The notes under the pieces are model-generated. The model saw nothing but the letters and a program-made list of their open reading frames with translations. It was not told the origin of the DNA and ran no database searches. Shown piece by piece: positions 56,391-64,000 of a DNA stretch of 64,000 nt. The translations under genes were made by a program, and so were the position numbers. The DNA comes from Thalassospira sp. TSL5-1. Its GTDB lineage: Bacteria; Pseudomonadota; Alphaproteobacteria; Rhodospirillales; Thalassospiraceae. Within the stretch, counting starts at the first letter, position 1. Each line of letters begins with the position of its first letter. Location: contig NZ_KV880638.1 in NCBI RefSeq assembly GCF_001907695.1, forward strand, positions 1,240,882 to 1,304,881, written 5' to 3'.

Positions 56391-59300
56391 ATGGCTTCGC
56401 CTGATAAAAATACATCGCAAACCAACACGGCCGATACGGCCAAGTGGCAGTTCTGGGTGGACCGTGGCGGCACCTTTACCGACATCGTTGCCCGCAAACC
56501 CGATGGCTCGCTGGTAACGCACAAGCTGCTGTCGGAAAACCCGGAACGCTACAAGGATGCCGCCATTCAGGGCATTCGCGATCTGTTGGAAGTCGCCGAT
56601 GACGAAACCATCCCGGCGGAAAAAATTGAAGCGGTGAAAATGGGCACCACCGTTGCCACCAATGCGCTTTTGGAACGCAAGGGCGACCGCACGGTGCTGG
56701 TGACAACCACGGGCTTTCGCGATGCCCTGCGTATTGCCTATCAAAACCGTCCGCGCCTGTTTGACCGCAACATCAAGCTGCCTGAAAGCCTGTATGAACG
56801 GGTGATTGAGGCAGCGGAGCGTTTTAACGCAAATGGCGAGGAACTGACCCCGCTGGACCGGGACCAGTTGCGCACCGACCTGCAAGCCGCCTTTGATGAT
56901 GGCATTCGGGCCTGTGCGATTGTCTTTATGCACGGCTATCGCTACAGCGCACACGAGCTGGCCGCTGCCGAAATCGCCCGGGATATCGGCTTTACCCAGG
57001 TCTCCGTCAGCCACGAAGTCAGCCCGTTAATGAAGCTGGTTTCGCGGGGTGATACCACGGTGGTGGATGCGTATCTTTCGCCCATTCTGCGCCGTTATGT
57101 GGACCAGGTGGCAGGCGAACTGGGTGGCGTGAAGCTGATGTTCATGCAGTCCAATGGCGGGCTGACCGATGCCTCCAAATTTCAGGGCAAGGATGCCATT
57201 CTCTCCGGTCCGGCGGGCGGTGTTGTTGGCATGGTGCGCACGGCCGAAATGGATGGCTTTAAGCAGGTCATCGGGTTCGATATGGGCGGCACCTCGACCG
57301 ACGTTTCGCATTATGACGGCGAATATGAACGCGACTTTGAAACCCAGGTCGCCGGGGTGCGCATGCGTGCGCCAATGATGAAAATCCACACCGTTGCCGC
57401 CGGTGGCGGGTCGATCCTGCATTTTGATGGCGCGCGTTTCCGTGTGGGCCCCGATAGCGCCGGTGCCAATCCTGGCCCGGCGGCCTATCGCCGGGGCGGG
57501 CCGCTGGCCGTGACCGACATCAATGTGATGCTGGGCAAGGTCCAGCCCGATTTCTTCCCGCCGGTTTTTGGCCCCGAAGGTAACGAACCGTTGGATGACG
57601 CAGCGGTCAAATCCCTCTTTGCCGAAATGGCCGCCAAAATTAAGGCCGATACCGGCAATGACATGACCAGCGAAGAAGTCGCCGAAGGCTTTTTGCGTAT
57701 TGCCGTTGAAAACATGGCCAATGCGATTAAGCAGATTTCGGTGCAACGTGGTTACGATGTGTCGGATTATATCCTGCAATGCTTTGGCGGGGCCGGCGGG
57801 CAGCATGCCTGCCAGGTGGCAGATACGCTGGGCATGACCCGTGTTTTTGTTCATCCCTTCGCCGGTGTTCTCTCGGCCTATGGCATGGGTTTGGCCGATA
57901 TTCGGGCGATGCGCGAACAGGCGGTTGAAGCCCGCCTTAAAACCGAAGAACTGGCAAATCTGGACCAGCAGCTTGACAAGCTCGGTGTGGAAGCTCGTGG
58001 GGAATTGCATGAACAGGGCATTGGTGATGATAAAATCCGCCTGCTGAAAAAACTGCATCTGCGTTATGACGGCACCGATAACCCGCTGATCGTTGATTTT
58101 GGCACGGCGGACGAAATCAAGGCCCAGTTTGAAGACCAGCACAAACAGCGTTATGGCTTTGTGATGGAAGAAAAACCCCTGGTGGTCGAGGCTGTGGCCG
58201 TTGAAGCCATTGGCGAAACCGAAAGCCTGCCCGATGCCGAAGCCGTGGATGACAGCGACGCATCGGTCAACGCGCTTGCCACCCGCCGTGTGGTTTTTGG
58301 CGGCGAGGCGCATGAGACACCGTTCTATAAACGCGAAGACATGAAGCCGGGTGCGGTTGTGACCGGCCCTGCCGTGGTTGTTGAGCCGGTGGGCACCACG
58401 GTGATTGATCCGGGCTGGGAAGCCAAAGTCAATGGCCGCGATCATTTGGTCCTGACCCGTGTGGTGCCATTAAAACGGACCGAGGCGATTGGCACCGAGG
58501 CTGACCCGGTGATGCTGGAAGTGTTCAACAATCTGTTCATGAATATTGCCGAACAGATGGGTGTGACGCTCGCCAATACCTCCTATTCGGTCAATATCAA
58601 GGAACGGCTCGATTTCTCCTGCGCGCTGTTTGACCAGCAGGGCCTGCTCATTGCCAATGCCCCGCATATGCCGGTGCATCTGGGTTCGATGGGGGAATCT
58701 GTTCAGGCGGTGATGACCAAAAACGCCGGTCAGATGAAACCGGGCGATGTGTATATCCTGAACGATCCCTATAATGGCGGTACGCATTTGCCGGACATTA
58801 CCGCGATTACGCCGGTGTTTGATGATGCGGGCAAGGATATTCTGTTCTATGTCGCCTCGCGCGGGCACCATGCCGATGTTGGCGGGATCACGCCGGGTTC
58901 GATGCCGCCCAATTCACGGGTGCTGGAGGAAGAAGGCGTTCTGATCGACAATTTCAAACTGGTCGATCAGGGCAAGTTCGATGAAGCCGGGCTGCGCGCC
59001 CTGCTCGAAGGGGCGACCTATCCGGCACGTAACCCCTATCAGAATATTGCCGACCTGCAGGCCCAGATCGCAGCCAATGAAAAGGGCGTACAGGAACTGC
59101 GCAAGATGGTCGATCATTTCGGTCTTGAAGTGGTTCATGCCTATATGAAACACGTTCAGGACAATGCCGAAGAAAGTGTCCGCCGTGTGCTGGAAGGGTT
59201 GAATGACGGTGAATTTGCCTATGAAATGGATAACGGGGCCGTTGTCCGTGTCAAAGTCACCATCGACAAGGCAAACCGTTCCGCCACGGTGGATTTCACC

Positions 59301-60029
59301 GGTACCTCCAGCCAGCTGGATAACAACTTCAACGCGCCGTCTGCGGTCACGCGCGCGGCGGTGTTGTATGTGTTCAGAACGCTGGTCGATGATGATATTC
59401 CGCTTAATGCGGGCTGCCTGAAGCCGGTAAACCTGATTGTGCCGGAAGGCTCGATGCTCAACCCCGTGCATCCCGCTGCCGTGGTGGCCGGGAATGTTGA
59501 AACCAGCCAGCATGTCACCGATGCCCTTTATGCCGCCCTTGGCACCATGTCGGGCGCGCAGGGCACGATGAACAACTTCACCTATGGCAATGACCAGCAT
59601 CAATATTACGAAACCATCTGTGGTGGCACGGGGGCAGGTCCGGGCTATAACGGCACGTCGGGTGTGCATACCCACATGACCAATTCACGCCTGACCGACC
59701 CCGAAGTGCTGGAATGGCGCTTCCCGGTCTTGCTCGAAAGTTTTGGCATCCGCACCGGGTCGGGCGGCGATGGTGAATTCAAGGGCGGGGACGGCACGGT
59801 ACGTCGCATCCGCTTCCTTGAAAAAATGACGGCATCCATCCTGTCCAACCACCGTCGCGTCCCCGGTCAGGCCGTGGCAGGCGGCGAACCGGGCAAACTC
59901 GGCCGCAACGCGGTGGAACGCACCGATGGCACCGTTATCGAGCTTAAAGGCACCGACGGCACCGAAATGAATCCGGGTGATGTTTTCATCATCGAAACCC
60001 CGGGTGGTGGGGGCTACGGTAAGGCCTAA
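56391..60029 (+). CDS. Fused ATP-dependent 5-oxoprolinase (HyuA-HyuB type, OPLAH-like)
   Basis: 1212-residue cytosolic enzyme that probably opens 5-oxo-L-proline to glutamate using ATP. The HyuA-like half (about 1-700) starts with the phosphate motif [10 protein letters not shown] (24-33) and has the second ATP motif DMGGTSTD at 297-304, the GGGS loop and [14 protein letters not shown]. The HyuB-like half (about 704-1212) follows without a break ([42 protein letters not shown]). Both halves in one chain, and closeness to animal OPLAH motifs such as AAGGGS and [13 protein letters not shown], argue for 5-oxoprolinase rather than a two-chain N-methylhydantoinase. Hydantoins remain possible substrates. 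It is the last gene of the second TRAP operon. Confidence 0.92.
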   Translation: MASPDKNTSQTNTADTAKWQFWVDRGGTFTDIVARKPDGSLVTHKLLSENPERYKDAAIQGIRDLLEVADDETIPAEKIEAVKMGTTVATNALLERKGDRTVLVTTTGFRDALRIAYQNRPRLFDRNIKLPESLYERVIEAAERFNANGEELTPLDRDQLRTDLQAAFDDGIRACAIVFMHGYRYSAHELAAAEIARDIGFTQVSVSHEVSPLMKLVSRGDTTVVDAYLSPILRRYVDQVAGELGGVKLMFMQSNGGLTDASKFQGKDAILSGPAGGVVGMVRTAEMDGFKQVIGFDMGGTSTDVSHYDGEYERDFETQVAGVRMRAPMMKIHTVAAGGGSILHFDGARFRVGPDSAGANPGPAAYRRGGPLAVTDINVMLGKVQPDFFPPVFGPEGNEPLDDAAVKSLFAEMAAKIKADTGNDMTSEEVAEGFLRIAVENMANAIKQISVQRGYDVSDYILQCFGGAGGQHACQVADTLGMTRVFVHPFAGVLSAYGMGLADIRAMREQAVEARLKTEELANLDQQLDKLGVEARGELHEQGIGDDKIRLLKKLHLRYDGTDNPLIVDFGTADEIKAQFEDQHKQRYGFVMEEKPLVVEAVAVEAIGETESLPDAEAVDDSDASVNALATRRVVFGGEAHETPFYKREDMKPGAVVTGPAVVVEPVGTTVIDPGWEAKVNGRDHLVLTRVVPLKRTEAIGTEADPVMLEVFNNLFMNIAEQMGVTLANTSYSVNIKERLDFSCALFDQQGLLIANAPHMPVHLGSMGESVQAVMTKNAGQMKPGDVYILNDPYNGGTHLPDITAITPVFDDAGKDILFYVASRGHHADVGGITPGSMPPNSRVLEEEGVLIDNFKLVDQGKFDEAGLRALLEGATYPARNPYQNIADLQAQIAANEKGVQELRKMVDHFGLEVVHAYMKHVQDNAEESVRRVLEGLNDGEFAYEMDNGAVVRVKVTIDKANRSATVDFTGTSSQLDNNFNAPSAVTRAAVLYVFRTLVDDDIPLNAGCLKPVNLIVPEGSMLNPVHPAAVVAGNVETSQHVTDALYAALGTMSGAQGTMNNFTYGNDQHQYYETICGGTGAGPGYNGTSGVHTHMTNSRLTDPEVLEWRFPVLLESFGIRTGSGGDGEFKGGDGTVRRIRFLEKMTASILSNHRRVPGQAVAGGEPGKLGRNAVERTDGTVIELKGTDGTEMNPGDVFIIETPGGGGYGKA

Positions 60030-60060
60030 GCCTTACCTTGGCTGCTGCCAATGCGCATGC

Positions 60061-60096
60061 AATAACCGGGCTGTAAAGGAATGCAGCCCGGTTATT
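60061..60096 (+). repeat. Perfect 13-bp inverted repeat after the 5-oxoprolinase gene
   Basis: AATAACCGGGCTG (60061-60073) and CAGCCCGGTTATT (60084-60096) are exact reverse complements around a 10-base loop, 31 bases after the stop. No T-run follows directly. It stands in tandem with the terminator at 60122 and may protect the mRNA 3' end. Confidence 0.65.
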
Positions 60097-60121
60097 GATG
60101 ACGTTTCTGCAATCTTATCCG

Positions 60122-60147
60122 CCGTCCGGGAAACCGGGCGGTTTTTT
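60122..60147 (+). terminator. Terminator of the TRAP/5-oxoprolinase operon
   Basis: CCGTCCGG (60122-60129) pairs with CCGGGCGG (60134-60141), with one G-T pair, around a GAAA tetraloop. Six T follow. Confidence 0.85.
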
Positions 60148-60247
60148 CGTTTGGTAAGGCAAACCTTTTTGATGTTGTGTCTGTCAACTTTGCCCGGGCT
60201 AGTAGCTATATGCGCAATGCAATATTGTGAAACCAAAATGCGCACGT

Positions 60248-60287
60248 AAAACGGCTACAACGGCAAAATTGCCGCCGTTGCCGTTTT
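60248..60287 (-). terminator. Terminator-like hairpin after the autotransporter gene
   Basis: AAAACGGC (60248-60255) and GCCGTTTT (60280-60287) flank an inner AACGGCAA...TTGCCG repeat. On the minus strand the stem ends in TTTT 22-60 bases after the stop, so it can end the autotransporter transcript. It is symmetric enough to be bidirectional. Confidence 0.6.
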
Positions 60288-60308
60288 AAATCGTTTGTTC
60301 AACCGGGA

Positions 60309-63300
60309 TTAAAAATCCCAATTCAGCCGCAAGGTGGCTGTCTGGCTCTGGTATCCTGCGCGCAATTCCCCGTCATAAGACAGCTTCAGGCTGATGCTGT
60401 CATCGGTGATGTAGGAAAGTCCCAGGCCCAGCCGGATGCCATCTGATGCGAGGCCCTTTGTTTCGATGGTGTAATCCGTGCCGCCGATCTGGCCCGTGGT
60501 ATCCACCGTATTGTCGGTATAATCATGGATCCAGGCCGCCGAAACTTCTGGCGATACAATCCCGGTGGCTGTTTCAATGTTCCAATCGGTCCGGGCGCCG
60601 ACTTCATGGGTGACACTGCTGTTATTTTGACTGTTGACCGAGTTGTTGGCGGCACCTGCGCCTGTTTCCTTGTAGGAGTCAGTATGCGCACCCAGCCAGC
60701 GCAGCCCGGCAAAAGGCGTTAGTGTTGTTTCACCAAAATTGAAATCATAGCCGACACGGGTGCGGGCCATATATTGCTGGCCGTTATAATCGGCACTGGC
60801 CGTATTGCCCAAAAAGGAAATGGTCCGTTCCTGATCGTAATGGTTCCAGCCCGCACCAATCTGTCCATCCACGGCAAGGCGGTTGATGCGATAGGTTCCG
60901 TAAAAGGTCATTTGATAGCTATCAAGCGTATTTGTCGATCCGTTCGAGGCATTGCTGCCATCCGTCCAGGACCGCACCCAGCTTAAGGCAACACCGCCCA
61001 AAAGGTCAGGGGTGATCAAATGATCAAAGCCGGTGGTAAGGCCAACACTTTTGCTGGTAAAGCCGTCATTTTCACTGTCACCGGCGCGGTGGGCGGACCC
61101 GCCAAGGATTTGGCCCCATAACTGGCTGTAGCGTGCCGCGCTCCCGGCTGCAACCCCGACTTCGCGTCCGCCATCATCCGACATGGCAAGTTGCTGGCGG
61201 GTTTCGACAGCCCCAATGACAATAGATGTCGCCTGGGCTGATAACTGGACGGTATTGGCGGAATTGGCGGGGGAAAGTTCCTTGATGGCTTCGCCACGCT
61301 GGTTTTGCGGTAGGCTGTCAATTTGCGCAAGAACCTGGTTTTGAAAGGCAATCGCCTCGGGGCTGTCTTTTGTATTGATGGTATCAAGGGTGCGACCCAA
61401 TGGAGCTGCGCTGCCTCCCTCGGCATCTCCGACCGGGGTATATTTGCCCGTTCCATTCCCTTTGGTCAGGACCACCACCAAATCCTTGCCAATAGTTTTG
61501 ACAGCGGCATTACGGTCACCTGTGCCCACAACAGAGGCCGACAAAGTGGAATAGCTTCCCGTGCCACCGGCACCAACAATTGTGTAGCTGTCGCCAACGG
61601 CAAGGTTGTTGCCAGATACCACAATGTTTGAATTGCTGATTGAGGCGTTGCCTGAAACGTTAAGTACACCATGCGAGGACGTGCTGACGGCCTCTATCAG
61701 CAACCCACCGCCTGTCTGAACGTAATTGCCGGTAATTGTCACTGCATTGCTGAGTTTTAGCGTGGCACCCGTATTATTAACGCTGTGACCGGTGGCATTT
61801 ATATCGTCATTCAGCCAGATTTTTCCGCTGGAAAAGACAAGATCGGCATTTGTATGCGTGATTTGCCCCTTAACCATGCTGTTATCGCTGGTATAACCGC
61901 TTAAAACGCCATAAATCGTTGAATTGTCGTTTGAAATCGTCAGTCCGGTTGCACTGGTATTTTCGATATTGCCTTTGATCGTGCCGCTATTCACAAGACT
62001 TTGCATTGTGCCCGCATTTTTAATGGCATATTGCGTTGCCGAAATCGTACCGCTGTTGGTGAGTTGCGCGATAGATCCCGTTGTCGTGGTGGCAATACCA
62101 ACAGCACTGGACAGTGAAGAAACGGAAAGTACGCCACTATTTTCAACCGATACATTAGAACCGTCATCGATGAAAATGCCTGCTCCACTGGCCTGACCAG
62201 CAACTGTCAGGCTGCCTGAATTTTTAATGGTGCCTGTTACTGTTCCCGCCGCGACAATGCCACCTGCACGCGCATTTGTTGAAACTGAAAGTGTGCCTGT
62301 ATTGACAACTGAAACGCCGGAGCCAGCCTCGATCATAATGCCGGTGCTGCTGGTGCCATTTGATATTGTCATCGTGCCGAAATTGCTGATGGTGCCTGCA
62401 ATAGTGCCGGTATTTTTATAATCAATACCGTAGATTGTGCCAGCGGATGCCGTTGCAGTCAGTAAGCCGGTATTGGCAATATTTATTGTTCCGTCCGCTG
62501 TTTCCGCATAAATACCCCGCAGAGCCGATATCGTGCCGGCGTTCGATATCGTTATATTGCCCGCCGTTAGTGCTTTGGCTTCGATACCGGTATCGGCATT
62601 GGCATTGATAGTGCCGGTGGATGTGTTGGTAATTGTCGTATTTCCCGATGTGGCAACCTGGGTCTGGATGCCGATATGGCCTCCGCCAGTATCATCATGG
62701 GTTGTGTTGTTAGACGATGTGACGGTGCCGCTATTTGTGACAATGGCATCGCCATTTGTGCTCCAGGCTACAATGGCGTGATCATCCTTGGCGTTAAGCG
62801 TGCCACTGTTATTGACGGATGCGTTCCCGCCGTCGGCCGACCATAAGACGATAGCCTGACGTGTATCCGTCTCGATAGACCCGGTATTTGTTACGGCAAC
62901 GTTCCCATAATAATTGACGCCATATGCGCCTCTTGTACCTGCTTTAACCGTTCCATTATTCGTGATTGAAACGGTATACGGATCTGTAACGACATCCTTT
63001 GTACCGCTATCCCCATAAAGACCGCGGTCATCGGAGGTTACCGAGCCTGACGCTTCGTTTGTGATGGAAACATTGCCAGCTTTTGTTGTGGCAATAATCC
63101 CTGCCGCGCCGCTTTGTTGGCCGGTCGAATTGATCGTTGCACCACTGCTGATCGTAATATCGCCAGAGGTCGCATTTTTGAACCAGACAGCGCCAAAACC
63201 ACCGCCAGTTGAAGTGACGGATGCCGTGGACGCTATCGTTGCAGTTACGTTGCTGTTTGCCTTCGTGACATCAAAAATCACGGCGCTGTAATCTGAACGG

Positions 63301-63614
63301 TTAAGCGTCGTACTTCCGTTAATCGTCAGGGTTTGATTGGTGGCCCCTGTAATGGAGCCACTTGAATCAGGTGCAAATTCAACAGATTGTGCTGTTTCGT
63401 CGCTAATGGTCAGCGAAGAGATGGTATCGTCTGAGAAATACTGAATCTGACCGCTGCTAAAGCAGTTTGCCCGGGTAAATGTGCCCGTTGGGTTGCAAGC
63501 GGCTTCCGCTGTTTCCGCCGCAAACAAAGCGAGCGTTGAGACCGAACAACATAAAACGAGCTTCTTCCAATTGATATTTCGGCATGCGCTTGACGTTAAT
63601 TTGTAATGTGACAT
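60309..63614 (-). CDS. Autotransporter (type V secretion) with beta-solenoid passenger
   Basis: 1101 residues. A long signal peptide (about 1-38, ending LALFAAETAEA) is followed by a passenger of about 790 residues. The passenger is full of degenerate repeats such as 'ITNSGTV', 'IANTGLL', 'VENSGVL' and 'LTNSGTI', low in cysteine and rich in Ser/Thr/Asn/Gly, as in right-handed beta-helix adhesins. From about residue 829 (YSQLWGQILGG) to the end is an autotransporter beta-barrel domain finishing in LRLNWDF, with the terminal aromatic residue recognised by the BAM complex. No protease or lipase motif was seen, so adhesion or aggregation is the likeliest role. The ATG has GGGGGA 7 bases upstream. 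It stands alone, convergent with the TRAP operon. Confidence 0.93.
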   Translation of the reverse strand: MSHYKLTSSACRNINWKKLVLCCSVSTLALFAAETAEAACNPTGTFTRANCFSSGQIQYFSDDTISSLTISDETAQSVEFAPDSSGSITGATNQTLTINGSTTLNRSDYSAVIFDVTKANSNVTATIASTASVTSTGGGFGAVWFKNATSGDITISSGATINSTGQQSGAAGIIATTKAGNVSITNEASGSVTSDDRGLYGDSGTKDVVTDPYTVSITNNGTVKAGTRGAYGVNYYGNVAVTNTGSIETDTRQAIVLWSADGGNASVNNSGTLNAKDDHAIVAWSTNGDAIVTNSGTVTSSNNTTHDDTGGGHIGIQTQVATSGNTTITNTSTGTINANADTGIEAKALTAGNITISNAGTISALRGIYAETADGTINIANTGLLTATASAGTIYGIDYKNTGTIAGTISNFGTMTISNGTSSTGIMIEAGSGVSVVNTGTLSVSTNARAGGIVAAGTVTGTIKNSGSLTVAGQASGAGIFIDDGSNVSVENSGVLSVSSLSSAVGIATTTTGSIAQLTNSGTISATQYAIKNAGTMQSLVNSGTIKGNIENTSATGLTISNDNSTIYGVLSGYTSDNSMVKGQITHTNADLVFSSGKIWLNDDINATGHSVNNTGATLKLSNAVTITGNYVQTGGGLLIEAVSTSSHGVLNVSGNASISNSNIVVSGNNLAVGDSYTIVGAGGTGSYSTLSASVVGTGDRNAAVKTIGKDLVVVLTKGNGTGKYTPVGDAEGGSAAPLGRTLDTINTKDSPEAIAFQNQVLAQIDSLPQNQRGEAIKELSPANSANTVQLSAQATSIVIGAVETRQQLAMSDDGGREVGVAAGSAARYSQLWGQILGGSAHRAGDSENDGFTSKSVGLTTGFDHLITPDLLGGVALSWVRSWTDGSNASNGSTNTLDSYQMTFYGTYRINRLAVDGQIGAGWNHYDQERTISFLGNTASADYNGQQYMARTRVGYDFNFGETTLTPFAGLRWLGAHTDSYKETGAGAANNSVNSQNNSSVTHEVGARTDWNIETATGIVSPEVSAAWIHDYTDNTVDTTGQIGGTDYTIETKGLASDGIRLGLGLSYITDDSISLKLSYDGELRAGYQSQTATLRLNWDF

Positions 63615-64000
63615 CGATTTCCCCCGACCTGAATATTTTTCAAGATAAATAATACATTATTCGATTGTATAAAATTGTAACGATAAGTTTTGCAAAACTA
63701 TTCTTATGGGGTGTTTATTTGCCTTCATCTAATTCATAAGTATATATCATAAGGGAGTGTTGTGTGTTTGTGCGCTGTGGGATTGATAGAATCGGAACGA
63801 GTGATGTTTTTGTAATGCCAATGCCGTCAGAGTCGCGATGGCTCCGTTGAGCCCTTCCTGGAAATAAAGGGTGATCAGCAAGGCTTGCAGCGGGCTTTGA
63901 AATGGTTACATTTGCCGGGGTGCTACAGTTGGTTGCACCACCTTTTTCCCGCTTCATTCGACAGGACAGGCTCTTTTGAAATTCGTCATCGAGTATCAGC
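63615..64000. other. Non-coding right end of the window
   Basis: About 385 bases. The first 150 are very AT-rich and probably hold the autotransporter promoter on the minus strand. Farther right I see no convincing complete gene. A TTG at 63976 opens a frame (KFVIEYQ...) that runs off the edge and could be the start of a plus-strand gene, but eight codons are too few to judge. Confidence 0.3.

Noticed and set aside
57027-58445. 472-codon open frame on the minus strand inside the 5-oxoprolinase gene
   Set aside because: It lies antisense within a strongly conserved gene. Its translation is rich in His, Asn and Gly with no recognisable domain, the usual look of a shadow frame in GC-rich coding DNA.
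63715-63957. 80-codon minus-strand frame upstream of the autotransporter
   Set aside because: It has no family resemblance, no ribosome site and biased composition, and it crosses the AT-rich region where a promoter is expected.

Overview
The window looks like a chromosomal segment of a marine alphaproteobacterium. Three things suggest this: a long, co-oriented dcw (division and cell wall) cluster that runs on into lpxC, bamD, recN and ligA; several TRAP transporter systems; and moderately high GC. Protein style and gene order fit Rhodospirillales, possibly Thalassospira-like. The genus is an inference and was not tested by any search. MurE carries the DNPR motif typical of meso-diaminopimelate ligases, and LpxC and BamD are present, so this is a Gram-negative, DAP-type, LPS-making cell.

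Layout. (1) 1-1.43 kb: 3' part of a large Xaa-Pro aminopeptidase. (2) 1.9-7.2 kb: a catabolic operon with a LigI-like amidohydrolase, an MmgE/PrpD protein and a complete TRAP transporter (DctQ, DctM, DctP), preceded by two palindromes. (3) 7.3-11.7 kb: two LysR regulators, each divergent from a neighbour (an aldo/keto reductase and an EamA exporter), with candidate operators between them. (4) 11.7-17.7 kb, minus strand: SNase-like protein, NTF2-like protein, ligA, recN, bamD. (5) 18.2-38.9 kb, minus strand: lpxC, ftsZ, ftsA, ftsQ, ddl, murB, murC, murG, ftsW, murD, mraY, murF, murE, ftsI, ftsL, rsmH, mraZ. Many of these overlap by 4 bp. (6) 39-50 kb: secreted EF-hand protein, CorA-type channel, GlxA-type regulator, isochorismatase-like hydrolase, PPOX flavoprotein, RNase P RNA, a periplasmic solute-binding protein, an AmpD/AmiD-type amidase, an EamA transporter, an ABC-F ATPase and a DjlA-like cochaperone. 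(7) 50.4-52.4 kb: a chemoreceptor. (8) 52.5-60 kb: MarR-like regulator, a second TRAP system and a fused 5-oxoprolinase, probably a 5-oxoproline (pyroglutamate) uptake and degradation unit. (9) 60.3-63.6 kb: a large autotransporter.

How the genes work together. The central 20 kb makes the lipid-linked peptidoglycan precursor (MurC, D, E, F, MraY, MurG, MurB, Ddl), polymerises and crosslinks it at the septum (FtsW, FtsI, FtsL, FtsQ) and builds the Z-ring (FtsZ, FtsA). MraZ and RsmH head the cluster. The flanking TRAP modules each pair a high-affinity importer with enzymes for the imported acid.

The most interesting non-coding signals are: an expanded set of ten perfect TGGG boxes at strict 10-bp spacing, plus one degenerate box, in three groups and both orientations upstream of mraZ; a nested inverted repeat directly after ftsA; a perfect 15-bp inverted repeat between murE and murF; and palindromic candidate operators in front of both TRAP modules. 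I saw no tRNA, rRNA, CRISPR array, insertion sequence, prophage or defence island.
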